Part shown: one piece after another, positions 41,823 through 50,167 of the stretch
Layout of the letters: the number at the start of each line of letters is the position of its first letter
Position numbering within the stretch: position 1 is the stretch's first letter
DNA from: JTS-AC122 sp050246015
GTDB taxonomy: Bacteria; Planctomycetota; Phycisphaerae; Phycisphaerales; UBA1924
NCBI GenBank assembly: GCA_050246015.1
Contig: JBFWWU010000022.1
Coordinates: 1-64,000, forward strand
Direction: 5' to 3'
DNA: 64,000 bases
Notes under the pieces: model-generated
Told to the model about the DNA's origin: nothing
Database searches by the model: none
The model's input: only the letters and a program-made list of their open reading frames with translations
Program-made: the position numbers and the translations under genes

Positions 41823-43966
41823 AGCGACGCCGTTGCGTCATCGTCTGGCTCGGGGCGGAGTCCCTTCCTGGCAGCATCAAGGATCGCCAGAGCCCATGCG
41901 CGCACCTGCACCTTCTGTCTACGGGAGAGCCGTGCCGAATCGGTGGGTATCGGCATCTGAGATCCAACCTTAAGAATCCGCCTGATCGACTTGTCGCAGT
42001 GAAGCGGATCTGCTGGCAGCGCCCAGACGGGCTCAAACGGTGGGTAGCCACTGCAAACGCCAGACCGCAAATCAGATCGCCCCTCGCACGAATACACCTG
42101 CCCCGGAACCGCTCCGAGCAGCACCGGGTTGGCCACCGGCCCGGAATAGTGCTTCCCATCCCGAGGTCCACTCTGCGGCGGTCGCACCAGCATTCCGCAA
42201 ATGGCAGGCCGCACGCCTTCTTGCGTGCTCAGGTCGCCGGCAGACCAGGTGTAGGCATCCCAGGCCTCCCACTTCTCCAGCCCCGACGCGATCTGATAGC
42301 TCTTGGTTCCAGCTTGGCATGACACGACGTGTTCGCCGGGGCGATCCCAACCCGGCGCCTCGTATGCGCCGTCGGCGCCACGGACGGCCGGATGCTGATC
42401 GATATGCACCACTCCAATTGCGCTCGAATCGCCCACAATGCGGATTGCCGGCGGGAAGCCGCTGAGCCACGCTTGACGACCGAGTCTTATTCCTCCCTGG
42501 AGCGCGATCCGAGCATCCGGAAGCGGGCACAGTGCATCGAGCGTGTCCGCCGGCCCACGCAGCGGAACTGCGCGCTCCGGCCTCACACCGGCCAACACCA
42601 CCCACGTTCCGGTCTCGTCCCCAGTCCAGTCCAAAACCGTGCCCTCAGGGCTGCCGGTTGCGCTGATCGCCTCCTGCACCTCGTTGAGCCGTTCGCGCGT
42701 GCAAAGCACGACGTGGTCTTCACCCAGTTCCAACCGAGCGACGGCAAGATGCCCGCTCATCCGCTCGTGCGGTGCAAGTACATAGAGGTCACGACCGCTC
42801 AATGACCACCTGGTTGTCGACCCAGGGGTATCCTGCGATTCCCAGACGATGCCAGACCGAAGTGATTGCCCAATACCAGGCGGAGCCACATCGAGGTACC
42901 ATTCATCCTGAAGTGCGGTGAGTTCTCCCAGGCCACCGCTAGTCGTGATGGTCACAATGTCCGGGAGGTCCTCGGTTCGTCTTGCAAGAAGCGAGACCGT
43001 GCAAAACCCACCCCGCTCGGGCCGAATGCGCACATCGATAAGAAGCGATCTGTCGCGAGGGGCTGATTTCGTTCTTTCAGAGCCCGGGCCCTCACGCCGG
43101 AGCTTCGGCATCCCAGGCCTGCGCGGTGGTTTGTACTGTTTGGGGCCGAAGTCCACATTCAGCGCGGGTCCCTCTACCCCCGAGCCCGCCTCATCGGCTG
43201 GCACCAGATCAGCCGTGAGCACATCGCTCTTCGCTGCATCGCCGGCCACTTCCTCGTTCTCGACACCGGCAGGAGCCGCCCCTTCTACTGACTCCTTGAT
43301 TGCTGCTGGTAGGGGCACACTTGGGGTCGAAGGAGAGATCGGCGGTACGTCGCGGTCCGTTGTGAATGCCTCGGCTTTTGCGCCGTTGACCAATTCCGTG
43401 AAGTCCGTGCCGACGAACGTTTCGACTGCGCCTGGTCCAGGCCCGTCGGACGACACAGATGCAATCGCCTTCACCTCGCCACGCATCACCGCGACATCCG
43501 CGGCGATCGGGTCGTCGATCACACCATCGCCTGTCGATGAATCCTCCAGTGAAGGGCCAGGGGATTGTCCGTTCACTGCCACTTCTGAAGCATCGGCACC
43601 CAGCGAGACCCTCGCTGTTTGCACGCGCGGCCCATCCGGCAGATTCGAGGGCGTGTATCCCGTCGGCGAATCGGCAGGCGCCTCGGCCGCCATGTGGCTT
43701 TGGCGCTCGACCCGCGTTCGGCACTCGGGTTCCTGTTCGGGCGAAGCACTGCCGACTTCCTCGCTCGAAGTGCCTATGGCGACCTCACGATCATCCACGG
43801 CGGCGGGAGGCGATGGCGGCTGCCCACGCGCTACGCCAGGGCTTGGTCCCGCGTTGCCCGAGAAGTCTTCAGCCGAATTCCGACCTTGCCGTCGCGCAAT
43901 CCACCACAGAGCGGCTCCGGCCGCCAGCACGAGGATCAACGCCATCATCACCGTAAGTGGTTCCAT
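41771..43966 (-). CDS. Membrane-anchored protein with long disordered linker (Druantia-like operon)
   Basis: A 731-residue protein. ATG 43966 was chosen because it gives a clear N-terminal membrane segment (TVMMALILVLAAGAALWWIA) followed by a positive RRQGR, so the body faces the cytoplasm. Residues about 30-330 are acidic, Pro/Ser/Ala-rich low complexity. The C-terminal 400 residues are folded and beta-rich (LLIDVRIRPERGGFCTVSLL, TWVVLAGVRPERAVPLRG), ending in a basic helical tail. The family is unknown. It may tether the helicase complex to the membrane. Among known systems, Druantia and some restriction loci carry accessory proteins of comparable size; no equivalence is claimed. Confidence 0.65.
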   Translation of the reverse strand: MEPLTVMMALILVLAAGAALWWIARRQGRNSAEDFSGNAGPSPGVARGQPPSPPAAVDDREVAIGTSSEEVGSASPEQEPECRTRVERQSHMAAEAPADSPTGYTPSNLPDGPRVQTARVSLGADASEVAVNGQSPGPSLEDSSTGDGVIDDPIAADVAVMRGEVKAIASVSSDGPGPGAVETFVGTDFTELVNGAKAEAFTTDRDVPPISPSTPSVPLPAAIKESVEGAAPAGVENEEVAGDAAKSDVLTADLVPADEAGSGVEGPALNVDFGPKQYKPPRRPGMPKLRREGPGSERTKSAPRDRSLLIDVRIRPERGGFCTVSLLARRTEDLPDIVTITTSGGLGELTALQDEWYLDVAPPGIGQSLRSGIVWESQDTPGSTTRWSLSGRDLYVLAPHERMSGHLAVARLELGEDHVVLCTRERLNEVQEAISATGSPEGTVLDWTGDETGTWVVLAGVRPERAVPLRGPADTLDALCPLPDARIALQGGIRLGRQAWLSGFPPAIRIVGDSSAIGVVHIDQHPAVRGADGAYEAPGWDRPGEHVVSCQAGTKSYQIASGLEKWEAWDAYTWSAGDLSTQEGVRPAICGMLVRPPQSGPRDGKHYSGPVANPVLLGAVPGQVYSCEGRSDLRSGVCSGYPPFEPVWALPADPLHCDKSIRRILKVGSQMPIPTDSARLSRRQKVQVRAWALAILDAARKGLRPEPDDDATASLWISFRREARAIWRSMR

Positions 43967-43986
43967 GCACTTCCCAACCCGAGCAG

Positions 43987-44256
43987 TCAGCGACACGCGG
44001 CAGCATTCTGGCCGTAATCGTACCCCGAACCGTCGGGGAGCCGGTTGGAGCGATAAACCCATCGATTGCCGGCGGCGACCGCACCGGCCATACTCTGTCC
44101 CATGCCGCCGAGGTCGACCAAGCGCAGCAGTGCGCCCAGGGTAGTCATTTCCACCGCTTGCACGGTGGCGGCTACGGCTTCGGCGCGCGCAGCTGCTTTG
44201 GGGTCATTCCCGGCGCGCTCCCCAGCGAGCCATGCCCCCGCTCTCGCCGCGCTCAA
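43987..44256 (-). CDS. Possible small protein upstream of the membrane-anchored gene
   Basis: An 89-residue frame starting at TTG 44256 and ending 20 bases before the next minus-strand gene; ATG 44148 would give 53 residues. The sequence is Ala-rich and helical, then GNRWVYRSNRLPDGSGYDYG, which reads like protein. It overlaps the poorly defined N-terminus of the methyltransferase on the other strand, so at most one of the two is fully right. No ribosome site. Low confidence. Confidence 0.3.
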   Translation of the reverse strand: MSAARAGAWLAGERAGNDPKAAARAEAVAATVQAVEMTTLGALLRLVDLGGMGQSMAGAVAAGNRWVYRSNRLPDGSGYDYGQNAAACR

Positions 44257-45451
44257 TGGTCATCTTGCGGTACCTCGCACAGGCGCGTCGACCCGAATCC
44301 CGATCATCTCCATGTTCACTGGCGGCGGATTCATGGACATCGGGTTCGAGCAAGCGGGATTCGACGTCGTCTGGACAAATGAGCTCAATCCGGTTTTCGC
44401 CAAGATGTTCATGTCCGCCCGTGCGGGGATGAGCATTCCCGGCGCGAAGCGCAAGCCACCCAAGCCAAACGGAATCAGCGTCGCGGATCTCAAGGCCACC
44501 CAGGTCCTCAGGGAGGCGTTCAAGGGGAAGTCGCCTTCGATGTTCGGAGTCATTGGCGGACCACCCTGTCCTGATTTCAGCCGCGGAGGGCTCAACGGAG
44601 GGGGCAACGGGATCAACGGCAAGCTCACCGCAGATTTCGTGCAGCTCCTCTGCCGTCTCCAGCCAGATTTCTTTGTCATCGAAAACGTACCCGGACTTCT
44701 GCACACCAAGAAGCACCGACGGTTCTTGAACAGCCAAATTGCGTATCTGCGCAAGACCGGCAACTTCATCGTGGACTTCCAGATTCTCAACGCGCTGCAA
44801 CTCGGCGCCCCCCAAGACCGCGAGCGGCTGTTCATAGTGGGCTTTCGCAAACTTCTTGTACATCGAGCCCTCGGCCGCAGACCACGGACTACTGAGAATG
44901 GCTGGTTTCCTTGGCCTGTCGATCCGAAGTACCGGGACGCGCGCCAGCTCCCGTGGCCAAAGACGTCGCCGTTCGGAAAGCAACCTCCAAAGCCCTCAGG
45001 GATCCCCGACGAGCTCATGGTCTACACATACCTCGGGCCCCACAACGACCCGGCCAAAGTTGCCAATGGGCTCGACGTGTTCAAGGCCCATTCGCGGAAG
45101 TTTCGCACGCGACGCGAAGGTGATGTCAAACACAAGTCATTCAAGCGGTTGCACCGCTACCGGTTCAGTCCGACCGCCTGGTACGGCAATCAGGAAGTGC
45201 ATCTCCACCCGTGGCTACCTCGACGGCTCTCTGTGCGAGAAGCGCTTCGCCTTCAGACGGTCCCGGACGACTACGTTCTGCCCGCCGACGCGACACTGTG
45301 CGCCAAGTTCAAGTTGATCTGTAATGGTGTTCCATGCCTGATGGCGCGCGCCATCGCAGAGCGTGTGCGCGAGTTCGCAGCGAGATCGGCAGCAACAAAG
45401 CCCCACGGTTCAAGGCGGACGTCGGCGAAACGCACGGCGAGAACACGGTGA
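44102..45451 (+). CDS. dcm: DNA (cytosine-5-) methyltransferase
   Basis: All C5 methyltransferase motifs are present: FTGGGFMDIGFEQAGF (motif I), GGPPCPDFSRGG with the catalytic Cys (IV), FVIENVPGL (VI), QDRERLFIVGF (VIII) and NGVPCLMARAIA (X). The target-recognition region lies between VIII and X. The conserved fold begins only near 44291. ATG 44102 and TTG 44066 are in-frame starts without ribosome sites, so the true N-terminus is open; the first 65 residues are Ala/Pro-rich and unlike the family. It is followed by vsr three bases later. It may serve as the modification or self-marking partner of the Druantia-like operon, or be a stand-alone Dcm/Vsr unit. Confidence 0.85.
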   Translation: MPPRSTKRSSAPRVVISTACTVAATASARAAALGSFPARSPASHAPALAALNGHLAVPRTGASTRIPIISMFTGGGFMDIGFEQAGFDVVWTNELNPVFAKMFMSARAGMSIPGAKRKPPKPNGISVADLKATQVLREAFKGKSPSMFGVIGGPPCPDFSRGGLNGGGNGINGKLTADFVQLLCRLQPDFFVIENVPGLLHTKKHRRFLNSQIAYLRKTGNFIVDFQILNALQLGAPQDRERLFIVGFRKLLVHRALGRRPRTTENGWFPWPVDPKYRDARQLPWPKTSPFGKQPPKPSGIPDELMVYTYLGPHNDPAKVANGLDVFKAHSRKFRTRREGDVKHKSFKRLHRYRFSPTAWYGNQEVHLHPWLPRRLSVREALRLQTVPDDYVLPADATLCAKFKLICNGVPCLMARAIAERVREFAARSAATKPHGSRRTSAKRTARTR

Positions 45452-45454
45452 ACC

Positions 45455-45874
45455 ATGACCGATCGGCTCACTGAAGCACAGCGAAGCCACAACATGTCCC
45501 GCATCCGGTCGAAGGATACTCGCCCGGAGATGGTTGTCCGTCGGCTCGTTCACGCAATGGGATTCCGCTATCGACTTCACGCTAGGTCGCTTCCTGGGAA
45601 ACCCGACTTGGTCTTTCCGGCAAAGCACAAGGCCATCCTGGTTCACGGGTGCTTTTGGCACCGCCACCGCTGCAAGGAAGGGCGGCGCTCGCCTCAGTCT
45701 CGCGTTGAGTACTGGGGCCCGAAAATCGCCCGGAACGTAGACCGTGATCGGCGCAACCGCCGGCGCCTTCGCGCGCTGGGCTGGTCTGTGCTCGTTGTTT
45801 GGGAATGCGAGACATTGCCATCGCGCTTGCAGGGATTGTCCGAACGGGTGAAGCGCTTTCTGATCCAACCGTGA
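45455..45874 (+). CDS. vsr: Very short patch repair endonuclease (Vsr)
   Basis: A 139-residue protein with the diagnostic start DRLTEAQRSHNMSRIRSKDT, RPEMVVRRLVHAMGFRYRLH, then GKPDLVFP and HGCFWHRH, and a C-terminal LRALGWSVLVVWECE. It nicks beside T:G mismatches left by deamination of 5-methylcytosine, which fits the cytosine methyltransferase whose stop lies three bases upstream. Length and motifs are normal. It is the last gene before the prophage-like element. Confidence 0.95.
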   Translation: MTDRLTEAQRSHNMSRIRSKDTRPEMVVRRLVHAMGFRYRLHARSLPGKPDLVFPAKHKAILVHGCFWHRHRCKEGRRSPQSRVEYWGPKIARNVDRDRRNRRRLRALGWSVLVVWECETLPSRLQGLSERVKRFLIQP

Positions 45875-45949
45875 ACACGCTCGGCGGGCGATGCCATCGC
45901 ATCGGGCACCACAGTTCGCGCGACAACTCCGGCTGGTTAGCAGAGGGGT

Positions 45950-46246
45950 ATGGGCGAGGGCATCGGCCCTCGCTGCATGCCACGACACGAAGCGCAGAAC
46001 ATCCCGACGAAGGCGGGCTCGCTGTGCCTGCCGACCCGCGCCATCGAACTCCTGGCCGCCGCCACGGCACGGCTGATTGACGCGAGCGCCCACGATTCGG
46101 GCGCCATCATCGAACATGCCGGTTCTTCTGGGGGGGAACTTGAACTCGCGGAGCATGCCGCCCTCAGTGTGCCTACGGGTGAACGCCCCCGTCCCGAACC
46201 GGAGAACCCGGGACGATGCGGCCCGAAGGAGCCTGAGGTACGATGA
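45950..46246 (+). CDS. Small protein upstream of DUF2924 and the recombinase
   Basis: A 98-residue protein beginning MGEGIGPRCMPRHEAQ. The start is next to AGAGGGG, and the first codons lie in a GCGAGGG/CCCTCGC hairpin (45954-45973). The body includes SLCLPTRAIELLAAATARLI and an acidic, Pro-rich tail. The stop overlaps the DUF2924 start, so it is the first gene of a tightly coupled three-gene recombination unit. I do not know the family. It marks the probable left edge of the prophage-like element. Confidence 0.65.
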   Translation: MGEGIGPRCMPRHEAQNIPTKAGSLCLPTRAIELLAAATARLIDASAHDSGAIIEHAGSSGGELELAEHAALSVPTGERPRPEPENPGRCGPKEPEVR

Positions 46247-46761
46247 AGACCGCCGCAACCAGAACCATCCAGCAACAGATCGACGAACTCCGCGACATGC
46301 CCGTGTCGCGGCTCCGCGAGCGCTACGCGGAGGCGTTCGGCGAGCCGACGGCCTCCGGGAACCGTCAGTGGCTGTACCGACGAGTCGCTTGGCGCATCCA
46401 ATCTCTCGCGGAGGGGGACCTTTCCGAGCGGGCGCGGCGTCGGGCCGCGGAGTTGGCCCGGGACGTCGACGTCCGGGTCCGGCCGCCGGGGGAACGGGAA
46501 TCCGAGAACGTCCGCGCCGGCCCGCGACTCGTGACAATCACCGGACGGCTCCCGTCGGCGGGAACCGACCGCCTCCCCGCGCCCGGCACCGTCCTGCGGC
46601 GCACGTTCAAGGGCGCTGAGCACGAGGTGACGGTTCTCCCCTACGGCTTCGAGTACGAGGGAAAGGCGTACCGATCCCTGTCGGCGGTGGCGACGGCGAT
46701 CACAGGCTCGCACTGGAACGGGTTCCTGTTCTTCGGGCTGACCAAGAAGGGAACAACATGA
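46243..46761 (+). CDS. DUF2924 protein (recombinase partner)
   Basis: A 172-residue protein with IQQQIDELRDMPVSRLRERYAE at the N-terminus, GNRQWLYRRVAWRIQSLAEG in the middle, and a C-terminal PGTVLRRTFKGAEHEVTVL, GFEYEGKAYRSLSAVATAITG, the standard DUF2924 layout. These proteins are found immediately upstream of large serine recombinases in integrated elements and may assist DNA binding. The gene overlaps the genes on both sides by four bases. The acidic/Arg linker between the halves is typical. Confidence 0.85.
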   Translation: MKTAATRTIQQQIDELRDMPVSRLRERYAEAFGEPTASGNRQWLYRRVAWRIQSLAEGDLSERARRRAAELARDVDVRVRPPGERESENVRAGPRLVTITGRLPSAGTDRLPAPGTVLRRTFKGAEHEVTVLPYGFEYEGKAYRSLSAVATAITGSHWNGFLFFGLTKKGTT

Positions 46762-48350
46762 GCTCCGCCGTCACCAAGCGTCCCGCCGCCTCGCGCCGCA
46801 CCGCCGCGGACGCCGCGCTGGGAAGCTCCTCGCCGTCCAAGTCGGGCCCGCGGACCATCCGCTGCGCCATTTACACGCGCAAGAGCACTGAGGAGGGCCT
46901 CAACCAGGAGTTCAATAGCCTGGACGCCCAGCGCGAGAGCGCCATCGCGTACATCGCCAGCCAGAAGAACGAGGGGTGGCTGTGCATCTCCGAGAAGTAC
47001 GACGACGGTGGATTCACCGGCGGGAACATCGAGCGTCCTGCGCTCAAGCGGTTGATGGCCGACATCGAAGCGGGGAAGGTCGACTGCGTGGTGGTCTACA
47101 AGGTAGACCGGCTCAGCCGATCGCTGATGGATTTCGCGCGGCTGATGGCCCTCTTCGACCGCAAGGGCGTGTCGTTCGTCTCCGTCACGCAGCAGTTCAA
47201 CACGACCCACTCGATGGGCCGCCTGACGCTGAACATCCTGCTGTCGTTCGCGCAGTTCGAGCGGGAGATCATCTCCGAGCGAACGCGGGACAAGATCGCC
47301 TCCGCGCGGCGCAAGGGCAAATACCAGCACGGCAAGCCCATCTTGGGGTACGACTTCGTGCCCGCGCCGGCTCCATTCACGGGGCGGCGCCTGGTCGTCA
47401 ACCAGGTCGAGGCGGGTCGCGTCCGGCGCATCTTCGAGTTGTACCTCGAGGTCGAGAGCATCCTGCGAGTTGCCGACGAGTGCAACACCCGCGGTTGGAC
47501 CACGAAGTCATGGACGACCACCGCCGGCCGCACGGTCGGCAACCGGGAGTTCGACAAAACCATCATCTCGCGGCTCCTTCGCAACCCGCTCTACCTCGGG
47601 AAGGTGCCGCACAACGGCGCGGTGTACGACGGCGAGCACGAAGCGATCATCGACGAGGATCTGTTCCGCCGCGTCCACGCCCAACTCAAACTCGCTGGCG
47701 AGCGCGGCGGGGCCAGCGTGAAGAACTCGACAGGGTCGCTCCTGGGCGGACTGGTCCGGTGCAAGGGGTGCAAGTGCGCGATGTCCCCGAGCAGTGCCTC
47801 GAAGAAGAAGTCCGACGGGTCACGCACGCGATACCGCTACTACGTCTGCTGCAACGCGGTGAAGCGCGGGCGGCAACACTGCGCCGCCCCGTCCCTGCCC
47901 GGGCCGGCGCTCGAAGCGTTCGTTCTTGACCAGGTGAAGGCCATTCTGGCCGACTCCCCACAGATGGCGGCGGTCGTGGCCCGTGCCATCGATCTCCTCC
48001 GCGAGGCGGCCGTCGCCCGAATCGCGGAGCAGACCCGGCTCCGTGCCGTGCTCGAACGGCTCTCCCGCGAGGAGCCCACCGCCGCCGCGCGCCGCGAGAT
48101 CGAGCGTGTGCGGCGAACGCTCGCGGCGGTTTCCGCGCAGGTGGCGGCGGACGCCGACCGCCTCATCGACGAGGACGAGGTGGCCGGGGCGGTTGAGGCG
48201 TTCGACGGGGTCTGGAAAGCGATGACGCAGGCCGAACGCGCCGAGTTCCTGCGCGTCGTGATCGCGTCTGTTGAATATGACGGCCAGACGCACAACGTGT
48301 CCATCACCTTCAACCCGGAAGCGTCCGCCACGGAAACGCCAATCCGATGA
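46758..48350 (+). CDS. Large serine recombinase (integrase)
   Basis: A 530-residue protein. The N-terminal resolvase domain has the catalytic Ser in YTRKSTEEG (S43), SLDAQRESAIAYI, DRLSRSLMDFARL and SFAQFEREIISERTRDK. The recombinase domain follows (about 195-320). A zinc ribbon (VRCKGCKCAM, then YYVCCNAVKRGRQHC, about 330-375) and a C-terminal coiled coil (about 400-480) complete the large serine recombinase architecture. It would integrate and excise the prophage-like element to its right. No att repeats could be identified by eye. Confidence 0.9.
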   Translation: MSSAVTKRPAASRRTAADAALGSSSPSKSGPRTIRCAIYTRKSTEEGLNQEFNSLDAQRESAIAYIASQKNEGWLCISEKYDDGGFTGGNIERPALKRLMADIEAGKVDCVVVYKVDRLSRSLMDFARLMALFDRKGVSFVSVTQQFNTTHSMGRLTLNILLSFAQFEREIISERTRDKIASARRKGKYQHGKPILGYDFVPAPAPFTGRRLVVNQVEAGRVRRIFELYLEVESILRVADECNTRGWTTKSWTTTAGRTVGNREFDKTIISRLLRNPLYLGKVPHNGAVYDGEHEAIIDEDLFRRVHAQLKLAGERGGASVKNSTGSLLGGLVRCKGCKCAMSPSSASKKKSDGSRTRYRYYVCCNAVKRGRQHCAAPSLPGPALEAFVLDQVKAILADSPQMAAVVARAIDLLREAAVARIAEQTRLRAVLERLSREEPTAAARREIERVRRTLAAVSAQVAADADRLIDEDEVAGAVEAFDGVWKAMTQAERAEFLRVVIASVEYDGQTHNVSITFNPEASATETPIR

Positions 48351-48835
48351 ACCCTGCACCAGCCAAATCCGATCGTGCCTCTGAAGCGCAAGCCATCACC
48401 ACTACAGCCCGGTTCGTCGTCGCCGGCCGCGGCCGACCGGGCCGGGACGCGGCCGCCGAGCCGACCTCGACGCCCGGCCGGGTACCTCGCGTCGCACGCT
48501 TGATGGCGCTCGCGATCCGGTTCGATACCCTCATCCGGACCGGTGCGGTTTCTACGCAGACGGAGTTGGCTGCCGCCGGTCACGTCACTCGCGCCCGCGT
48601 GACGCAGATCATGAACCTCCTGTACCTCGCGCCCGACATACAGGAAGCGGTGTTGCACCTACCGCTCGTAGCTAACGGTCGCGACCCGATTACTGAGCAT
48701 GATTTGCGCGAAGTCACGTCACGGGTCGAGTGGCAGGCCCAGCGCCAACTGTGGCAATCACTGCTCCGCAAACCCTGTCGAACCAGCGCGGTGGACCTAA
48801 CTGAAGTCCCGCAGGGGCCTGGGCTTAGGCACTGA
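48347..48835 (+). CDS. HTH protein coupled to the recombinase
   Basis: A 162-residue protein whose ATG overlaps the recombinase stop (ATGA). The first 50 residues are Ala/Arg-rich and disordered. The central part holds a helix-turn-helix (STQTELAAAGHVTRARVTQIMN) close to those of ParB/KorB and phage-type regulators. The C-terminal part is helical (REVTSRVEWQAQRQLWQSLL). It probably controls recombination directionality or expression of the unit. Similar HTH genes follow serine recombinases in comparable elements, as I recall. Confidence 0.75.
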   Translation: MNPAPAKSDRASEAQAITTTARFVVAGRGRPGRDAAAEPTSTPGRVPRVARLMALAIRFDTLIRTGAVSTQTELAAAGHVTRARVTQIMNLLYLAPDIQEAVLHLPLVANGRDPITEHDLREVTSRVEWQAQRQLWQSLLRKPCRTSAVDLTEVPQGPGLRH

Positions 48836-48976
48836 TCCAATGTCCTGTTGGTTGGCTGTCGGCTCGACTCCGGAAGCGCCCTAACGATATACTATTGCCC
48901 GAATACTCCCGCCAGGCGTACTCGGCGGGGCTCGCGGCGGAGGCCGCGAGATTCTCGCGTCTGGCCGGAGATTCGG

Positions 48977-50167
48977 ATGCCCAAGAGTCTGCGCGCAGGT
49001 CGGTGGGTAAACCCGGGGTCCCTCAACAGCATCGACCCCAAACTTCAGGTTCGGTTCTTCCAGCATTACCGCAAGGAACTCGAACCGCACGGCGTGTTCA
49101 TCGGCGACGGCGTCGACGACGCCGCGGTACGCCGCGTCATGTGCGGCGAGGTTTCCGGCCTGTCGGCGGAGTTGGTGGACCGCATCGGCGTCATCGATGA
49201 GATGTCGACCGGCGGCAACCATCAACTGCTCCTGGACGAGGCGAAGCGACTGGGTCTTGATATCGCCCCGACCCCCAGCACCGCCGACCTCGTCGTCCTT
49301 CTGCTGCTGGATGGCACCGAATCACTCGAACGCATTTACGCCGAGCGCCTGCCCATCGCGCGTCGCCTCTTCCGCAGCCACTTTGCGCTGACGGCGGACC
49401 CGCCGATGATCTCCGGCGTTGCCGACCATGTCCTCAAGGGGTACGAGGACGGGCTGGAGAAGGACTTTGTCGGGCGCCGGCGCGGGTCGGGCGTGCGTGT
49501 GTTCCATTTCCCAACGCCGGCGGGATTCCGGCAGATGATCCGTCGCGCCGACGTGGCCCACCGCGACGTATCCGTCGATCCTTTGACCGGCGGCCGCCAG
49601 CACATCATCTTCCACCCGGAGCGGTTCGATGTGCTGATCTACGAGCACGGCCAGGGCGAGATGCAAGTCAACGCCAAGCACGACGCCGATGTCCGTGCAT
49701 ACCTCGAGCATGTCGGCCACCATCTTTTCAACCAGTCGCAGCTGTTCCTGGCCGAGGGCCTGCCTGCGAAGTACACACTCAAGCCCATCCTGGAGAAGGG
49801 GCAGGCGTGCCTGCGCTGCGATGATGTGCCGGAACTCGAAGCGGTCTGGCTCCGCGGGCTGGACTGGGCTCATCCCAAGGCGGTTGATCTCGTCGAGCGA
49901 CCTCGCTCCAAGAGCGATCTGTTCCGGGCCATGACCGACGCAGGACGCGGCATCCCGCGCGGCATCAAGCTCATGAGCGCGACCTTCAACGTCGTCTTCA
50001 GGACCGGCCGGGAGGGGCAGCTCCGGATCGTGCTGCCGAACAACGCCGTGTATTCCCGAGAGAGCGACAGCGAAGTGATCCTTCGCTGGCTCGGGCTGCG
50101 CGGATTCCTCCAGGACCGTGGGAAGGCGACCGATGGGCTCACTCGCGCACTTGTGGCAGCGTCTTGA
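48977..50167 (+). CDS. Unknown conserved phage-module protein
   Basis: A 396-residue protein starting MPKSLRAGRWVNPGSL. ATG 48977 has GGAG six bases upstream. It has no membrane segment or signal. The body contains GADVAHRD-like basic stretches, a beta-rich GRQHIIFHPERFDVLIYEHGQ region and later GIPRGIKLMSATFNVVFRTG. Its stop lies inside the next gene, so the two are coupled. I do not recognise the fold. Its place between the recombinase/HTH unit and the replication genes suggests an early-phage protein. Confidence 0.65.
   Translation: MPKSLRAGRWVNPGSLNSIDPKLQVRFFQHYRKELEPHGVFIGDGVDDAAVRRVMCGEVSGLSAELVDRIGVIDEMSTGGNHQLLLDEAKRLGLDIAPTPSTADLVVLLLLDGTESLERIYAERLPIARRLFRSHFALTADPPMISGVADHVLKGYEDGLEKDFVGRRRGSGVRVFHFPTPAGFRQMIRRADVAHRDVSVDPLTGGRQHIIFHPERFDVLIYEHGQGEMQVNAKHDADVRAYLEHVGHHLFNQSQLFLAEGLPAKYTLKPILEKGQACLRCDDVPELEAVWLRGLDWAHPKAVDLVERPRSKSDLFRAMTDAGRGIPRGIKLMSATFNVVFRTGREGQLRIVLPNNAVYSRESDSEVILRWLGLRGFLQDRGKATDGLTRALVAAS

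Noticed and set aside
35266..45874. DISARM system
   Set aside because: DISARM needs a separate DrmB, a PLD DrmC and a helicase of about 1100-1300 residues. Here a single 1850-residue helicase/DUF1998 protein and no PLD gene are seen, closer to Druantia.
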